From positions 71,914 through 135,913 of the forward strand of contig CAZUCF010000001.1 in NCBI GenBank assembly GCA_964619405.1: a stretch of DNA of 64,000 nucleotides, given 5' to 3'. Shown in pieces: positions 53,816 to 62,607 of the stretch (positions are counted from its first letter, which is position 1; each line of letters opens with the position of its first letter). The stretch comes from JABIDZ01 sp964619405 (GTDB taxonomy: Archaea > Iainarchaeota > Iainarchaeia > Iainarchaeales > JAAZKV01). The notes under the pieces were generated by a model, which worked only from the letters and a program-made list of their open reading frames with translations, searched no databases and was not told the DNA's origin. The position numbers were made by a program, and so were the translations under genes.

Positions 53816-55576
53816 ATGGTTGAATTTGTTTTCTTTGCAGTAGATGCCCGCGCATTAGGACACGAAGTACTGAAAAAACAACTTGAAAAAAATGGTATAA
53901 GCACTCGATTATTTTCCTCACAAAATATTTTTAGAAAAAATATTACTGGTGAAAATGACTTTAATTCTAGAAAAAAAGTAAAACAAGCTAGAATTGAAAT
54001 TGAGAATTACATAAAACATTTACGGGCAAAAATAGGCACGCCAAAATTTATTGGAATGACTTTTTTTGATACCCGCGGATCAAAAGAACTTAATTTTTTT
54101 GTGGCAAAAGCATTAAAATACTATTTTCCAACAACAACGCTTATTGGTGGCGGGCCAGCATTTAATTCAAATCCCAAAGGATACTTGCGCGAAAGCGGAG
54201 TTGATTATGCTATTCGCGGAGAAGCAGAAAAAGCAATTGTAAAACTTGTAAAAATACTTTTGGGAAAAGAAAAAGGAAGCATACAAAATGTAGAAGGATT
54301 AGTTTATAGAAAAGGAAGAAACATCAAAATTAATTCAAAAGCACAACTCACAAAAAAAGAAATAAAAAATTCTGAATTTGCTTACTTAAAAGAAAAAAAC
54401 ACAGCAAGTATTTACACTGAACGCGGATGCCCAAACGCTTGTATTTTTTGCACGGTACCGTGAAAAGGAAATCCAGCACAAATTGATGAAAATATTATAA
54501 TACAAGGTTTAATACAACTATCAAAAAACCCAGAAATCAAAAACATTTCTATTCTGGACGACCAATTTTTTACAGACAAAAAAAGAGCAGACAAAATAAT
54601 GCAAGCAATAATTGATAATGATTTAAATAAAAGATTTACTTTTGACTGTGCAGCAACAATTGATTCGCTATTAAAAAATGGAAAACCAAATATCGCACTC
54701 ATTAGAAAAATTAGGAGAGCTGGTTTCATAAGTCTTGAAATAGGAACGGAAGCATTAAACACTCAAATGCTTTTAGAACTCAAAGGAAACAGATACACAA
54801 AAGAACAAGCAATTAATGTATTAAAAGCAATTAACAAAGAAAAAATACATACAAGAAATTTTTTACTGGCAGGAGGAATAGAAACCAAAGCAAGACATTT
54901 TATTGAATCATATTATAATTCACTTGCCCTTGAACACAAAGGAATAGCAGATTTTTATTCACCAACAATAATTGGGGCAACAAGAGGAACAAAAATATAT
55001 AAAACCGCATCAAAAGAAAATTTGCTTGCAACAAGAACGGGAAGATTTGTTAAAGCCCCCCAAGGAAACAAAGTTGGTTTTAGATTGGTAATACCAAAAG
55101 ATTCAGAACTAAGAAAGTTATTTCAAGAAAAATTAAGAGAACAAAAAAAGAGATCATTTGATTCACAAGATATTCCAAGAATAGTGAGAATGGGGCAAAA
55201 TAGCCAAGATCCAATTACTCAAAAATATGCAAGAAAAATACAAAAACTAAGTGGAGAAAGAACAGCACAAGAAAAAGCATTTGATAAATTATGGATTACT
55301 TTTTCTAAAAGAGTTCTCGCAAAAGAACTAGAAAAAAGAAAATTGCTCACAAACCAACAAACAATAAAAAAATTTATGCAAAATCCAAGAAACAGACAAG
55401 AAATAGCTATTAAAGCAGAAAAATTATTATGGGCTTATTTACCATTATACAAAAAAGCAAGAAAACAAAAAAGAATTAAAAGACTAAAAGCAATACAAAA
55501 AATGAGAAAAAAAACTGGCATAGGAATGACTCCCGATTTTAGAACAAAATATTACGAAGGCCGAATAAAAAGGTAA
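53816..55576 (+). pseudogene. B12-binding-type radical SAM protein interrupted by one in-frame TGA
   Basis: One continuous frame of 587 codons broken only by TGA at 54461-54463. Before it are a cobalamin-type domain (about 1-150, FIGMTFFDTRG, LIGGGPAF) and the radical SAM motif GCPNACIFC; the TGA comes four codons after the last motif Cys. After it the frame continues with KGNPAQIDENIII, ISILDDQFFTDKKR and the rest of the barrel, plus a basic helical C-terminus. UGA is a stop elsewhere here. A TGG-to-TGA change (Trp) is the simplest reading; recoding is possible. Substrate unknown. Confidence 0.75.
54451..54462. repeat. Perfect 12-bp palindrome over the in-frame TGA
   Basis: CACGGTACCGTG is its own reverse complement and covers the first two bases of the TGA. 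It is GC-rich compared with its surroundings. Confidence 0.8.
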
Positions 55577-55690
55577 TTAAAAAAATAATAAAAACAAATT
55601 TTATTAAAAATTTAATTAAAATAAAATGCAAAAAAATAATAGTAAAAACAAAAAACATTTTTGTTAAGCTCGGCATGATGCCTAAGCATT

Positions 55691-55777
55691 ATTTATAAAT
55701 AACAATATTGAACCAATTATTATAGAACGCAAGGGAATACATTACGCCAATTGTATTCTCAAAGTGTTATGAGGTGA
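55691..55777 (+). promoter_or_regulatory. radA promoter and leader with hairpin
   Basis: TATA-like ATTTATAAAT (55691-55700) precedes a leader of about 55-60 nt that contains GAATACA/TGTATTC (55735-55741 and 55752-55758, 10-nt loop) and a strong GAGGTGA ribosome binding site at 55771-55777. The remainder of the 205-bp gap before it is AT-rich with no gene found. Confidence 0.5.
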
Positions 55778-55781
55778 TATT

Positions 55782-56729
55782 ATGGCGAAAAAAATAGAAT
55801 CAATAACTGATTTGCCCGGAGTAGGCGAAACAGCAGCAAAAAAATTAATGGAAGCTGGTTTTAAAACATTAGAAGCAATAGCTGTTGCTTCACCAATGGA
55901 ATTAAAAGAAATTGCTGGATTAGGTGACGGTACAGCAGACAAAGCAATTAAAACAGCAAGAGACGCATTAGAAATGGGTTTTGAGAGTGCTGATATTTTA
56001 GCAGAAAAAAGAAAGCTTGTTGGAAGAATAACAACTGGTTCAAAAGAACTTGACACACTAATAGGCGGTGGAATAGAAACACAAAGCATTACAGAAGTAT
56101 ACGGAAAAATGGCTTCTGGAAAAAGCCAATGGTGTTTCCAAACATCAGTAACAGTACAATTACCAAAAGAACAAGGAGGCTTAGAAGGAGGTTGCTTGTA
56201 CATTGATTCAGAAAACTCTTTTAGGCCAGAAAGAGTAATACAAGTAGCAAAAAAACTAGGATTAGATGTTGAAACAGTCCTACAAAACATTCACGTTGCA
56301 AGAGCATATAATGCGGACCACCAAATGGTTTTATCTGAAAAAGCAGCTGACATAATAAAAGAAAAAAATATTAAATTATTAATTGTTGATTCACTAATGG
56401 CGCAATTCAGAGCAGAGTATGTTGGGAGAGGAACACTTGCAGAAAGACAACAAAAACTAAACAAACACTTGCGAACACTACAAAAACTAGCAGAAATGTA
56501 TAATATTGTTGTTTTAGTTACAAACCAAGTAATGGAGCGCCCAGACATATTATTTGGTGATCCAACAGCACCAGTTGGTGGAAACATTGTTGGACACGCA
56601 ACAAAAACAAGATTGTATTTGAGAAAAAGCAAGGATGATAAGAGAGTAGCAAAGCTAGTTGACTCACCATCTCTACCCGATGGGGAAGCATTGTACAGGA
56701 TAACTGAAAATGGTATAGAAGACGTGTAA
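55782..56729 (+). CDS. radA: DNA repair and recombination protein RadA
   Basis: 315 residues. The archaeal RecA/Rad51 recombinase. The N-terminal helix-hairpin-helix domain (LPGVGETAAKKLMEAGF, about 10-60) is followed by Walker A GKMASGKSQ (about 107; Ala-Ser replace the usual Gly-Ser), Walker B IKLLIVDSLMAQF and the C-terminal ATPase core (TNQVMERPD, GGNIVGHATKTRLYLRK). No intein here, although radA is a common intein host. Confidence 0.96.
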   Translation: MAKKIESITDLPGVGETAAKKLMEAGFKTLEAIAVASPMELKEIAGLGDGTADKAIKTARDALEMGFESADILAEKRKLVGRITTGSKELDTLIGGGIETQSITEVYGKMASGKSQWCFQTSVTVQLPKEQGGLEGGCLYIDSENSFRPERVIQVAKKLGLDVETVLQNIHVARAYNADHQMVLSEKAADIIKEKNIKLLIVDSLMAQFRAEYVGRGTLAERQQKLNKHLRTLQKLAEMYNIVVLVTNQVMERPDILFGDPTAPVGGNIVGHATKTRLYLRKSKDDKRVAKLVDSPSLPDGEALYRITENGIEDV

Positions 56730-56788
56730 AAAATATCAAATACAAAATAAAAATTAATTATAAAAAAGTTTGAGTTGGCACTACAATA

Positions 56789-57451
56789 TTATTTGTTCTG
56801 CCAATCCTTTTTTATTTTAATTAAAACACTTTCTAATTCTTTCGCATTAGAAACATAAAAAATTTTTCCACCAAATTTTTCAATATACTTTTCTAATTCA
56901 AATTGTAATTTGTTTTTAACAAAAGGAGAATAAATAATTGTGTGCAAAGGAATTTTTTTCCCAGCAACAATTTTTTTATTAATAGAATTCTTTGAAATAT
57001 TACCCCAAGAATTCGGATTAAACATATTGTAAAAATAATAACCATGTGCTAACTCACCCATAGAACCGGGTGATAAACCAAGAACTAGAACAACATTCCC
57101 AAACAAACAATGCGTTGCATCTTGCTTGAACCAATCACCAGTATCAATAATCTCATCAAAAATTTTTTTACCATTGATTTTTGAATCAATAAATTCTTTC
57201 ATGTGAGAAACACCAAAAGTATTATCTGATAACGGGGCCAAACCAACAACTTTTTCCCCATTCAATCCTTTAAATTTTTTAACTAAATCAAAAAGAACTC
57301 CGTAATCAGCAAGGCAAACAGGAACAGAATCAGAATTTTTTAAACTAATTGCAATATTATTCAAATGAATGTCTAATTCAACATTATTAATTTTTAATAA
57401 TTCGTTAAAATAAAATTTTTTGTCTCCAACACCAATCAAACTAACCCTCAC
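56789..57451 (-). CDS. Rossmann-like protein of unknown function next to tgt
   Basis: 220 residues from GTG 57451, which has GGTGG 5 bases upstream. It starts with RVSLIGVGDKKFYF and has a glycine-rich loop VLVLGLSPGSMGELAHGY (about 118-135) that recalls nucleotide-binding loops of the SLOG/LOG type (PGG-x-G-T-like), but the match is weak. It overlaps the end of tgt by 11 bp, so it is translated with it. Function unknown; a nucleotide or base-related role is a guess from context. Confidence 0.55.
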   Translation of the reverse strand: MRVSLIGVGDKKFYFNELLKINNVELDIHLNNIAISLKNSDSVPVCLADYGVLFDLVKKFKGLNGEKVVGLAPLSDNTFGVSHMKEFIDSKINGKKIFDEIIDTGDWFKQDATHCLFGNVVLVLGLSPGSMGELAHGYYFYNMFNPNSWGNISKNSINKKIVAGKKIPLHTIIYSPFVKNKLQFELEKYIEKFGGKIFYVSNAKELESVLIKIKKDWQNK

Positions 57452-58574
57452 TTTTACCACCAGAATATTTTAGTTCAAACTCTTTCTTAAATTTATTGAA
57501 ATAATTCTCATTAATTGAAAGCCTAATATTTTTTATTAAATTTTGAATAAAAAAAATGTTGTGGTATGAGAGTAAGATGTGTGCGTTCTGCTCGTGTGTT
57601 TTATATAAATGGTGTAAATATGCTCGGCTATGATTTTTGCAAACAAAACAATCACAATCATTATCAATAGGCGAAAAGTCAGAAGAATATTTTGACTTAT
57701 CAATTTTTATTTGCCCACGAGAAGAAAAAATTAATCCATGACGAGCCATTCTTGTAGGATAAGCAGAATCAAAACAATCAACTCCCAAAGCAACAGCATT
57801 CAACAATTCAATTGGAGAACCAATACCCATAACATAAGTTGGATTGTTTTCTGGCAAAACCTTTTTTGTTGATTTAATAATGTTGAACATATCTTGTTGT
57901 GCCTCCCCAATACCAAAGCCACCCAAAGCAACACCATCAAAACCAATTTGTAAAAGAGCCAAAGCACATTTTTGTCTCAAATCAATATTGTTGCCACCTT
58001 GAACAATACCAAAAAGCAATTGACTCTTATTTAATTTTTCAAAATTGTTTTCGTGAAAAATTTTACAACGCTCTGCCCACTCAATTGTACGAATAGTTGC
58101 TTCCAAATAATCAGCCCTTGTTTTACCAAAAATAGGTTGGTGGTCAAGACACATTGCAACATCAGAACCCAAAACATTTTGTATTAGAATTGCTTTCTCA
58201 GGAGTAATAAGCTCCTTGTTTTTATCAAAAGGATTTAACATTGTGACACCATTATCACTTATTTTTGGAGAAAAATGTTCTAGTATTAATTGAAAACCAC
58301 CAGAATCAGTAAATAATGACTTATTCCAAGACATGAATTTGTGCAAGCCCCCCGCTTTTTGGATTAATGACAAACCTGGTTTCAAATAATTAATAAAAGC
58401 ATTTGAAATCAAACACTCAAAACCCAATTCTTTTAATTGAGGATTAGAAATATTTTTTACAGCACCCTTTGTTGCAACAGGCATGAAAAAAGGAGTTGGT
58501 ATTTTACCATGAGAAGTATTTAGAAAACCAGTTCTTGCAAAACCCGAAATCGAGTCAATGTCAAAACAATTCAT
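57441..58574 (-). CDS. tgt: tRNA-guanine transglycosylase, bacterial/eukaryotic type
   Basis: 377 residues. It swaps a guanine in tRNA for a 7-deazaguanine base. Motifs: TDSGGFQLILEHFSPK with catalytic Asp, FGIVQGG, GGFGIGE, the nucleophile Asp in CFDSAYPTRMARHG, and the zinc site CDCFVCKNHSRAYLHHL. Length, zinc motif and lack of a PUA domain match queuosine-type TGT, not the longer archaeal archaeosine TGT. The anticodon-loop G34 would then be the target. Confidence 0.88.
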   Translation of the reverse strand: MNCFDIDSISGFARTGFLNTSHGKIPTPFFMPVATKGAVKNISNPQLKELGFECLISNAFINYLKPGLSLIQKAGGLHKFMSWNKSLFTDSGGFQLILEHFSPKISDNGVTMLNPFDKNKELITPEKAILIQNVLGSDVAMCLDHQPIFGKTRADYLEATIRTIEWAERCKIFHENNFEKLNKSQLLFGIVQGGNNIDLRQKCALALLQIGFDGVALGGFGIGEAQQDMFNIIKSTKKVLPENNPTYVMGIGSPIELLNAVALGVDCFDSAYPTRMARHGLIFSSRGQIKIDKSKYSSDFSPIDNDCDCFVCKNHSRAYLHHLYKTHEQNAHILLSYHNIFFIQNLIKNIRLSINENYFNKFKKEFELKYSGGKSEG

Positions 58575-58626
58575 AAAATAAGTAACAAAACACTACTTTT
58601 TTAAGGTTTTGAAAGAATAATTTAAT

Positions 58627-58893
58627 TGGACTAGACTGGGTCGGTAGCGGTGACTTGTAACCAGAAATCCGCTTTATGCTGGAGTCGAAACTGGAAAAGA
58701 GGTTTGATGTTGGTTTATTTGCCACAAGGCAAGCGTCGAAGCTCTGTCCTTACAGGTCCTAAAATAAGGTAAAACCCGCCAGGCTGGGAACAGAGCAACG
58801 GTAATCTTGTTATAGAACGCTGAAGGGTAACGGAGTGGAGTTTGTTTTGTGAAACAAACAAATCAAATAAGAGCCCATTTTCCAGTGTGTCCA
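58627..58893 (+). ncRNA. Signal recognition particle 7S RNA
   Basis: About 267 nt without an ORF but strongly structured. The 5' part matches the archaeal SRP Alu domain (GGGTCGGTAGCGG, TTGTAACCAGAAATCCGC, GAGTCGAAACTGG). The domain IV helix-8 motif CGCCAGGCTGGGAACAGAGC at about 58777-58796, followed by AACGG, is the SRP54 site. The 5' TGGAC pairs with GTCCA at the 3' end. A box-like CTTTTTTAAGG is about 25-30 bases upstream. SRP54 and FtsY are also in the window. Confidence 0.88.
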
Positions 58894-58985
58894 CTTAAAA
58901 AAAGTCAAAAACAACGCCAAAAAACAAAAAGTTTTTATAGAATTAAAACATTGATTCTTGCAAATAACAAACACGGAGGAATAAG

Positions 58986-59189
58986 ATGGTTTTTGAAAAA
59001 AAAATGTCAGTAAAAGATTATATTGAACAATTAAGACAAGAATTGAAAGAAGAGAAAGAAAAACCGGTTAAAAATATTGCAAAACCCTCAAAAAAAGCTA
59101 TAAAAAAAGTTAAAACAAAAAAAACAGTCAAAAAAACAAAAAAGAAAAAAATAAGTAAAACAAAAATAACTAAAAAGAAAAAGAAATAA
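58986..59189 (+). CDS. Small Lys-rich, histone-tail-like protein
   Basis: 67 residues with strong GGAGGA before the ATG. The first 25 residues form an amphipathic helix (SVKDYIEQLRQELKEEKEK); residues about 30-67 are nearly all Lys with Thr, Val, Ile and Pro (KKAIKKVKTKKTVKKTKKKK), like histone H1 tails. It probably binds DNA or RNA. A hairpin terminator follows. Confidence 0.75.
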   Translation: MVFEKKMSVKDYIEQLRQELKEEKEKPVKNIAKPSKKAIKKVKTKKTVKKTKKKKISKTKITKKKKK

Positions 59190-59192
59190 AAT

Positions 59193-59498
59193 TTATTTGG
59201 AAGTGCTTTTCAGCACTTCTTTTTCAAGCTTTTTTAAAACATTCTGAACAGTTTCAATTAATTGCCAACCCGTTTCAGAAGCAGTAAAATCCTTTTTCGA
59301 GAAAATTAACCGAGCTTTAATTTCGTGCTGTCTCCGCAAACCACCCTTAGCATACTCTTTAGAAGTTAAAACTAATCTATCCTCATCATTTAACCCTACT
59401 TTATCTAGAAACCGTTGGAAAGCTTTTCCCATTAGTGCATCATCAATTTCATCCAATTCTGGAAACTTAATTAATTCAACATTATTAAAACTCTTCAA
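59193..59498 (-). CDS. HPF/RaiA-like ribosome hibernation factor (tentative)
   Basis: About 101 residues from TTG 59498, which has GGTGG 6 bases upstream (a GTG at 59507 is the alternative). The second half, HEIKARLIFSKKDFTASE then LIETVQNVLKKLEKEVLK, follows the HPF/RaiA plan of strand-strand-helix (a basic strand, an acidic strand, then an AID-x-x-x-x-KLE-type helix). The first half has the FDELDEIDDALMGKAF-like helix. It is divergent from the RSH gene, which supports a stress/ribosome role. Confidence 0.5.
   Translation of the reverse strand: MKSFNNVELIKFPELDEIDDALMGKAFQRFLDKVGLNDEDRLVLTSKEYAKGGLRRQHEIKARLIFSKKDFTASETGWQLIETVQNVLKKLEKEVLKSTSK
59200..59224 (+). terminator. Intrinsic-type terminator after the Lys-rich gene
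   Basis: GAAGTGC (59200-59206) pairs with GCACTTC (59213-59219) around TTTTCA, followed by TTTTT. It also codes the last residues (LKSTS) of the convergent HPF-like gene. Confidence 0.7.
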
Positions 59499-59531
59499 AA
59501 AAACCACCCTCTATAAATAAAATTGAACAAA

Positions 59532-59551
59532 GAAGTTATTAAAATAACTTC
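59532..59551. promoter_or_regulatory. Perfect 9-bp dyad in the HPF-like/RSH divergent region
   Basis: GAAGTTATT-AA-AATAACTTC is a perfect inverted repeat between the two divergent starts. A CTATAAATA box (59510-59518) lies just before it on the plus strand. It could be an operator or an early hairpin in the RSH leader. Confidence 0.55.
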
Positions 59552-59567
59552 TCAACGAAATAAAATT

Positions 59568-61316
59568 ATGCTAAAAGAAGAATTAAACTTAGAAGACAAA
59601 ACCGAAAAAGAAAAAAACGAAATAAAAAAAATGTTAGAAAGTATTGAAAATAATAAAGAACACGTAATTAGAGTAGCTAACAACCTAATAAAGAAAAAAA
59701 TGAGACAAGAAGCAATAATTGCGTGGTTATTATTACACTCTAACAAAGAAGCGGAATCTGAAAGTGTTAACAATATAATAATTGAATGTAAAAGAATACA
59801 AGAAGTTATTAATTATAATTACAATAAATTGCCTGCTGAAACACTAACCTCATTAATTTTGTCACTTGCCACAGACATACAAACAATAATAATAAAAATG
59901 ACTGAAATAAATGATTTACTAAGATATCCTGTTGAAAAAAATAATGAAAAAATAATTTTTGTAGCAAAAAATATTTACGCACCATTAACATTAAAATTAG
60001 GAATATCTGATTTAAATTGGCAAATAAGCGATAACTGCTTTCGATTAGAAAAACCAAACGAATATGCAAAAATAAAAAAATTAATAAATAAAACAAGAGA
60101 AGAAAGAGAAAAAACAATAATGGAAATACAACACGAAATTGAAAATTTATTAAAACACAAATTAGAAACGCAAACATTTGGGCGGCCAAAAAACTTTTTT
60201 TCAATATATGAAAAAATGAAGCGCACACCTTTCAAAAAAATGTATGATATTTACGGAATAAGAATTATTTGTAACAAAGAAAAAGATTGTTACGAAATTT
60301 TAGGAAATATTCATGAAAAATATGATTTCATAAAAGAAGCTTTTGATGACTACATAGCAAAAGAAGGCAAAGGCATAGGGAAAAAAGGTTATCAAAGCAT
60401 TCACACAGCAATAAAAAGAAAAGACGATATAATTGAAATTCAAATAAGAACTTGGCAACAACACCTCCGAACAGAATCAAGCATTTATTGGGAATATAAA
60501 CGGTTAAGAAAAAATCGTGACTTTGATAACAAATTAAGCTGGGAAAGACAATTAGTTGAATGGCAAAAAAGCATTGGAGAAGAAAATAAGCAAAAAAGAA
60601 TAACTGGTGAAAAAATATTTGTTTTTACGCCAAAAAACCAAATAATTACTTTGCCTGAAAATTCAACCGCACTAGATTTTGCGTTTGCAGTACACACTGA
60701 TATTGGAAAAAAAGCAAAACAAGCAAAAATAAATGGACAATTAAATTCATTAGAAACAAAACTCAAAAATTTGGACAAGATTGAAATAATAATTGATAAA
60801 AAAAACACAATAAAACAAAATTGGTTAAACATAGTTGAAAGTGAAAAAGCAAAATCAAAAATCAAAAATTTTTTTGGAATAAAAATAACAAAGAAAAAAA
60901 ATAATGTGTGTAATCAACAAGAAAAAAAAATAAAAATGGCTGAATGCTGTAACCCTTTACCAGGCGAAGATGTTATAGGAGTTAAAACAACAAAACGAAA
61001 AATAATAATTCACAAAAAAGATTGCAAAAACTTGAAAACAATACCAAAAAACAAATTAGTTGAAATATTCTTTGAAAAAACAAAAGGAACCACAAAACTA
61101 AAAATTAATGCTATTGACAGAATTGGTTTACTTGGAGAAATTTTACAAGAATTCAAAAAAAACCAAGCAAAACTAAGAACAAGTAATTTCAAAATAAAAA
61201 ATACAGGATATGTTGAAGCAATATTTGAAATAGAAGTAAAAAATATAAAAGTATTAGACAAAATAATTGAAAAACTAAAAGAAATTAATTCAATACAAAG
61301 TATTGAACGAGAGTAA
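59568..61316 (+). CDS. RelA/SpoT homologue (long RSH), probable synthetase only
   Basis: 582 residues from ATG 59568; an in-frame TTG at 59523 would put the dyad in coding sequence. Numbering from 59568: degenerate HD domain (about 25-165; H-D is LLLHSN, and the usual late Asp is lost in KMTEINDLL), RelA synthetase (about 195-300; GRPKNFFSIYEKM, YDIYGIRI, GYQSIHTAIK, IEIQIRT), TGS (about 345-405), Cys zinc-type region AECCNPLPGEDV (about 460), ACT (about 515-580). It makes (p)ppGpp. A full-length RSH is unusual in archaea. Confidence 0.9.
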   Translation: MLKEELNLEDKTEKEKNEIKKMLESIENNKEHVIRVANNLIKKKMRQEAIIAWLLLHSNKEAESESVNNIIIECKRIQEVINYNYNKLPAETLTSLILSLATDIQTIIIKMTEINDLLRYPVEKNNEKIIFVAKNIYAPLTLKLGISDLNWQISDNCFRLEKPNEYAKIKKLINKTREEREKTIMEIQHEIENLLKHKLETQTFGRPKNFFSIYEKMKRTPFKKMYDIYGIRIICNKEKDCYEILGNIHEKYDFIKEAFDDYIAKEGKGIGKKGYQSIHTAIKRKDDIIEIQIRTWQQHLRTESSIYWEYKRLRKNRDFDNKLSWERQLVEWQKSIGEENKQKRITGEKIFVFTPKNQIITLPENSTALDFAFAVHTDIGKKAKQAKINGQLNSLETKLKNLDKIEIIIDKKNTIKQNWLNIVESEKAKSKIKNFFGIKITKKKNNVCNQQEKKIKMAECCNPLPGEDVIGVKTTKRKIIIHKKDCKNLKTIPKNKLVEIFFEKTKGTTKLKINAIDRIGLLGEILQEFKKNQAKLRTSNFKIKNTGYVEAIFEIEVKNIKVLDKIIEKLKEINSIQSIERE

Positions 61317-61372
61317 TGCGAAGAATTTAATAATGAACTATAATAAATATATATTATTGGTTGGTGATTTTG

Positions 61373-62581
61373 ATGAAAAAAAGTTTTTTGATTTTTTTAA
61401 TAATAATTTTAATAATTAGTTTTGGGTTTGCGGCACCACCCGAAATAACACAACTCGTTTACACCCCAAGCCCAGCACAACCAGGAAGCACAATAAACTT
61501 ATTTATACAAGTAGAAAACAACGAAGATATAAGCCAAAGCGAAGTAAAAATTGAAATAGATAATAAATATCCTTTTGAAGTAAAAGAAGAAAAAATAAAA
61601 ATAATTGGAAATATTGCTAAATTTGGAAAAGCATTAGTACAATACACTGTATTTGTTGACCCACGTGCTGAAAATATGACATACACTATCCCAATCACAA
61701 TCACTTCAAAAGAACAACCAATTGGAAAAACAACTAACCAAGAAATAATTGTTTCTGGAACCGAGCCATTAGTAAAAGTAATTGAAATATCAGAACAAAA
61801 ATTAGTACCCGGACAAGAAAAAGAAATATTATTCAAAATAAAAAATATGGGCACCAGTACAGCATACGATATAATAATTGAATTAAAAGAAGATAGAACA
61901 ATTGTTGCAACAGGAATAGTTGTTGAAAGAGAGATTACTCCATTGGGATCAGGAATAGCTTATGTTGAAAAACTTGAACCAAAAGAAGAAATAACCAAAG
62001 GAATAAAGGTAAGTGTTAACAGAGAAGCCACATTAAAAAACTATACTTTGCCAGTCACAATATCACACATGAATAATATTGGCGAGAGAAATGAAGAAAC
62101 AACTAATATTGGATTTAAAGTTTCAGGAGAAGTTAATTTTGATATTGACTTAAGAGAAAAAGTAGATTTGATTGCAGGACAAAACCAAACAATTACCTTC
62201 GAGTTATTTAACAAAGGAGCTGGAAAAGCAGAATTTACTATTGTTAAACTCGAAACAGACATTGGAATAATTGATAAACAAAAACAATTTATTGGAACAC
62301 TTGCCCCAAACGATGTAGACTCATTTCGAATAAATATTTTAGTAAACCAAGACACTGAAACACAAGATGCAACAATAAAAACAACAATTGAATACCAAGA
62401 TACAGACGCAACAATAAAAACCAAAACAATAAACATTCCAATAAAAGTTTATTCAACACAAGATTGGAATCAAAAACAAAGCATAAACCCATTCCAAGTA
62501 ATAATCAATTTAATTATAATAATAGTCATATTAATTGTAGCATGGAAAGGCTATCAAAAAATTAAAAAAAAGAAGAATTAA
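61373..62581 (+). CDS. S-layer-like (CARDB/COG1361) surface protein
   Basis: 402 residues from ATG 61373, preceded by GGTGAT. Signal peptide (about 1-20, ending FGFAAPPE), three to four immunoglobulin-like repeats of the CARDB type (VKVIEISEQKLVPGQEKEILFKI is one start, broken here as VKVIEISEQKLVPGQ), and a C-terminal membrane helix (about 375-393) before KKKKN. Four or more N-x-S/T sites are present. It may support a secretion or adhesion system. Confidence 0.82.
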   Translation: MKKSFLIFLIIILIISFGFAAPPEITQLVYTPSPAQPGSTINLFIQVENNEDISQSEVKIEIDNKYPFEVKEEKIKIIGNIAKFGKALVQYTVFVDPRAENMTYTIPITITSKEQPIGKTTNQEIIVSGTEPLVKVIEISEQKLVPGQEKEILFKIKNMGTSTAYDIIIELKEDRTIVATGIVVEREITPLGSGIAYVEKLEPKEEITKGIKVSVNREATLKNYTLPVTISHMNNIGERNEETTNIGFKVSGEVNFDIDLREKVDLIAGQNQTITFELFNKGAGKAEFTIVKLETDIGIIDKQKQFIGTLAPNDVDSFRINILVNQDTETQDATIKTTIEYQDTDATIKTKTINIPIKVYSTQDWNQKQSINPFQVIINLIIIIVILIVAWKGYQKIKKKKN

Positions 62582-62607
62582 AAAGAACAAAGAAGTAAGG
62601 ATAATAG

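Noticed and set aside
53816..55576. Selenocysteine at the in-frame TGA
   Set aside because: Not excluded, but no SECIS-like structure or Sec machinery is visible in the window and Trp is the simplest original residue; kept only as an alternative in the finding.
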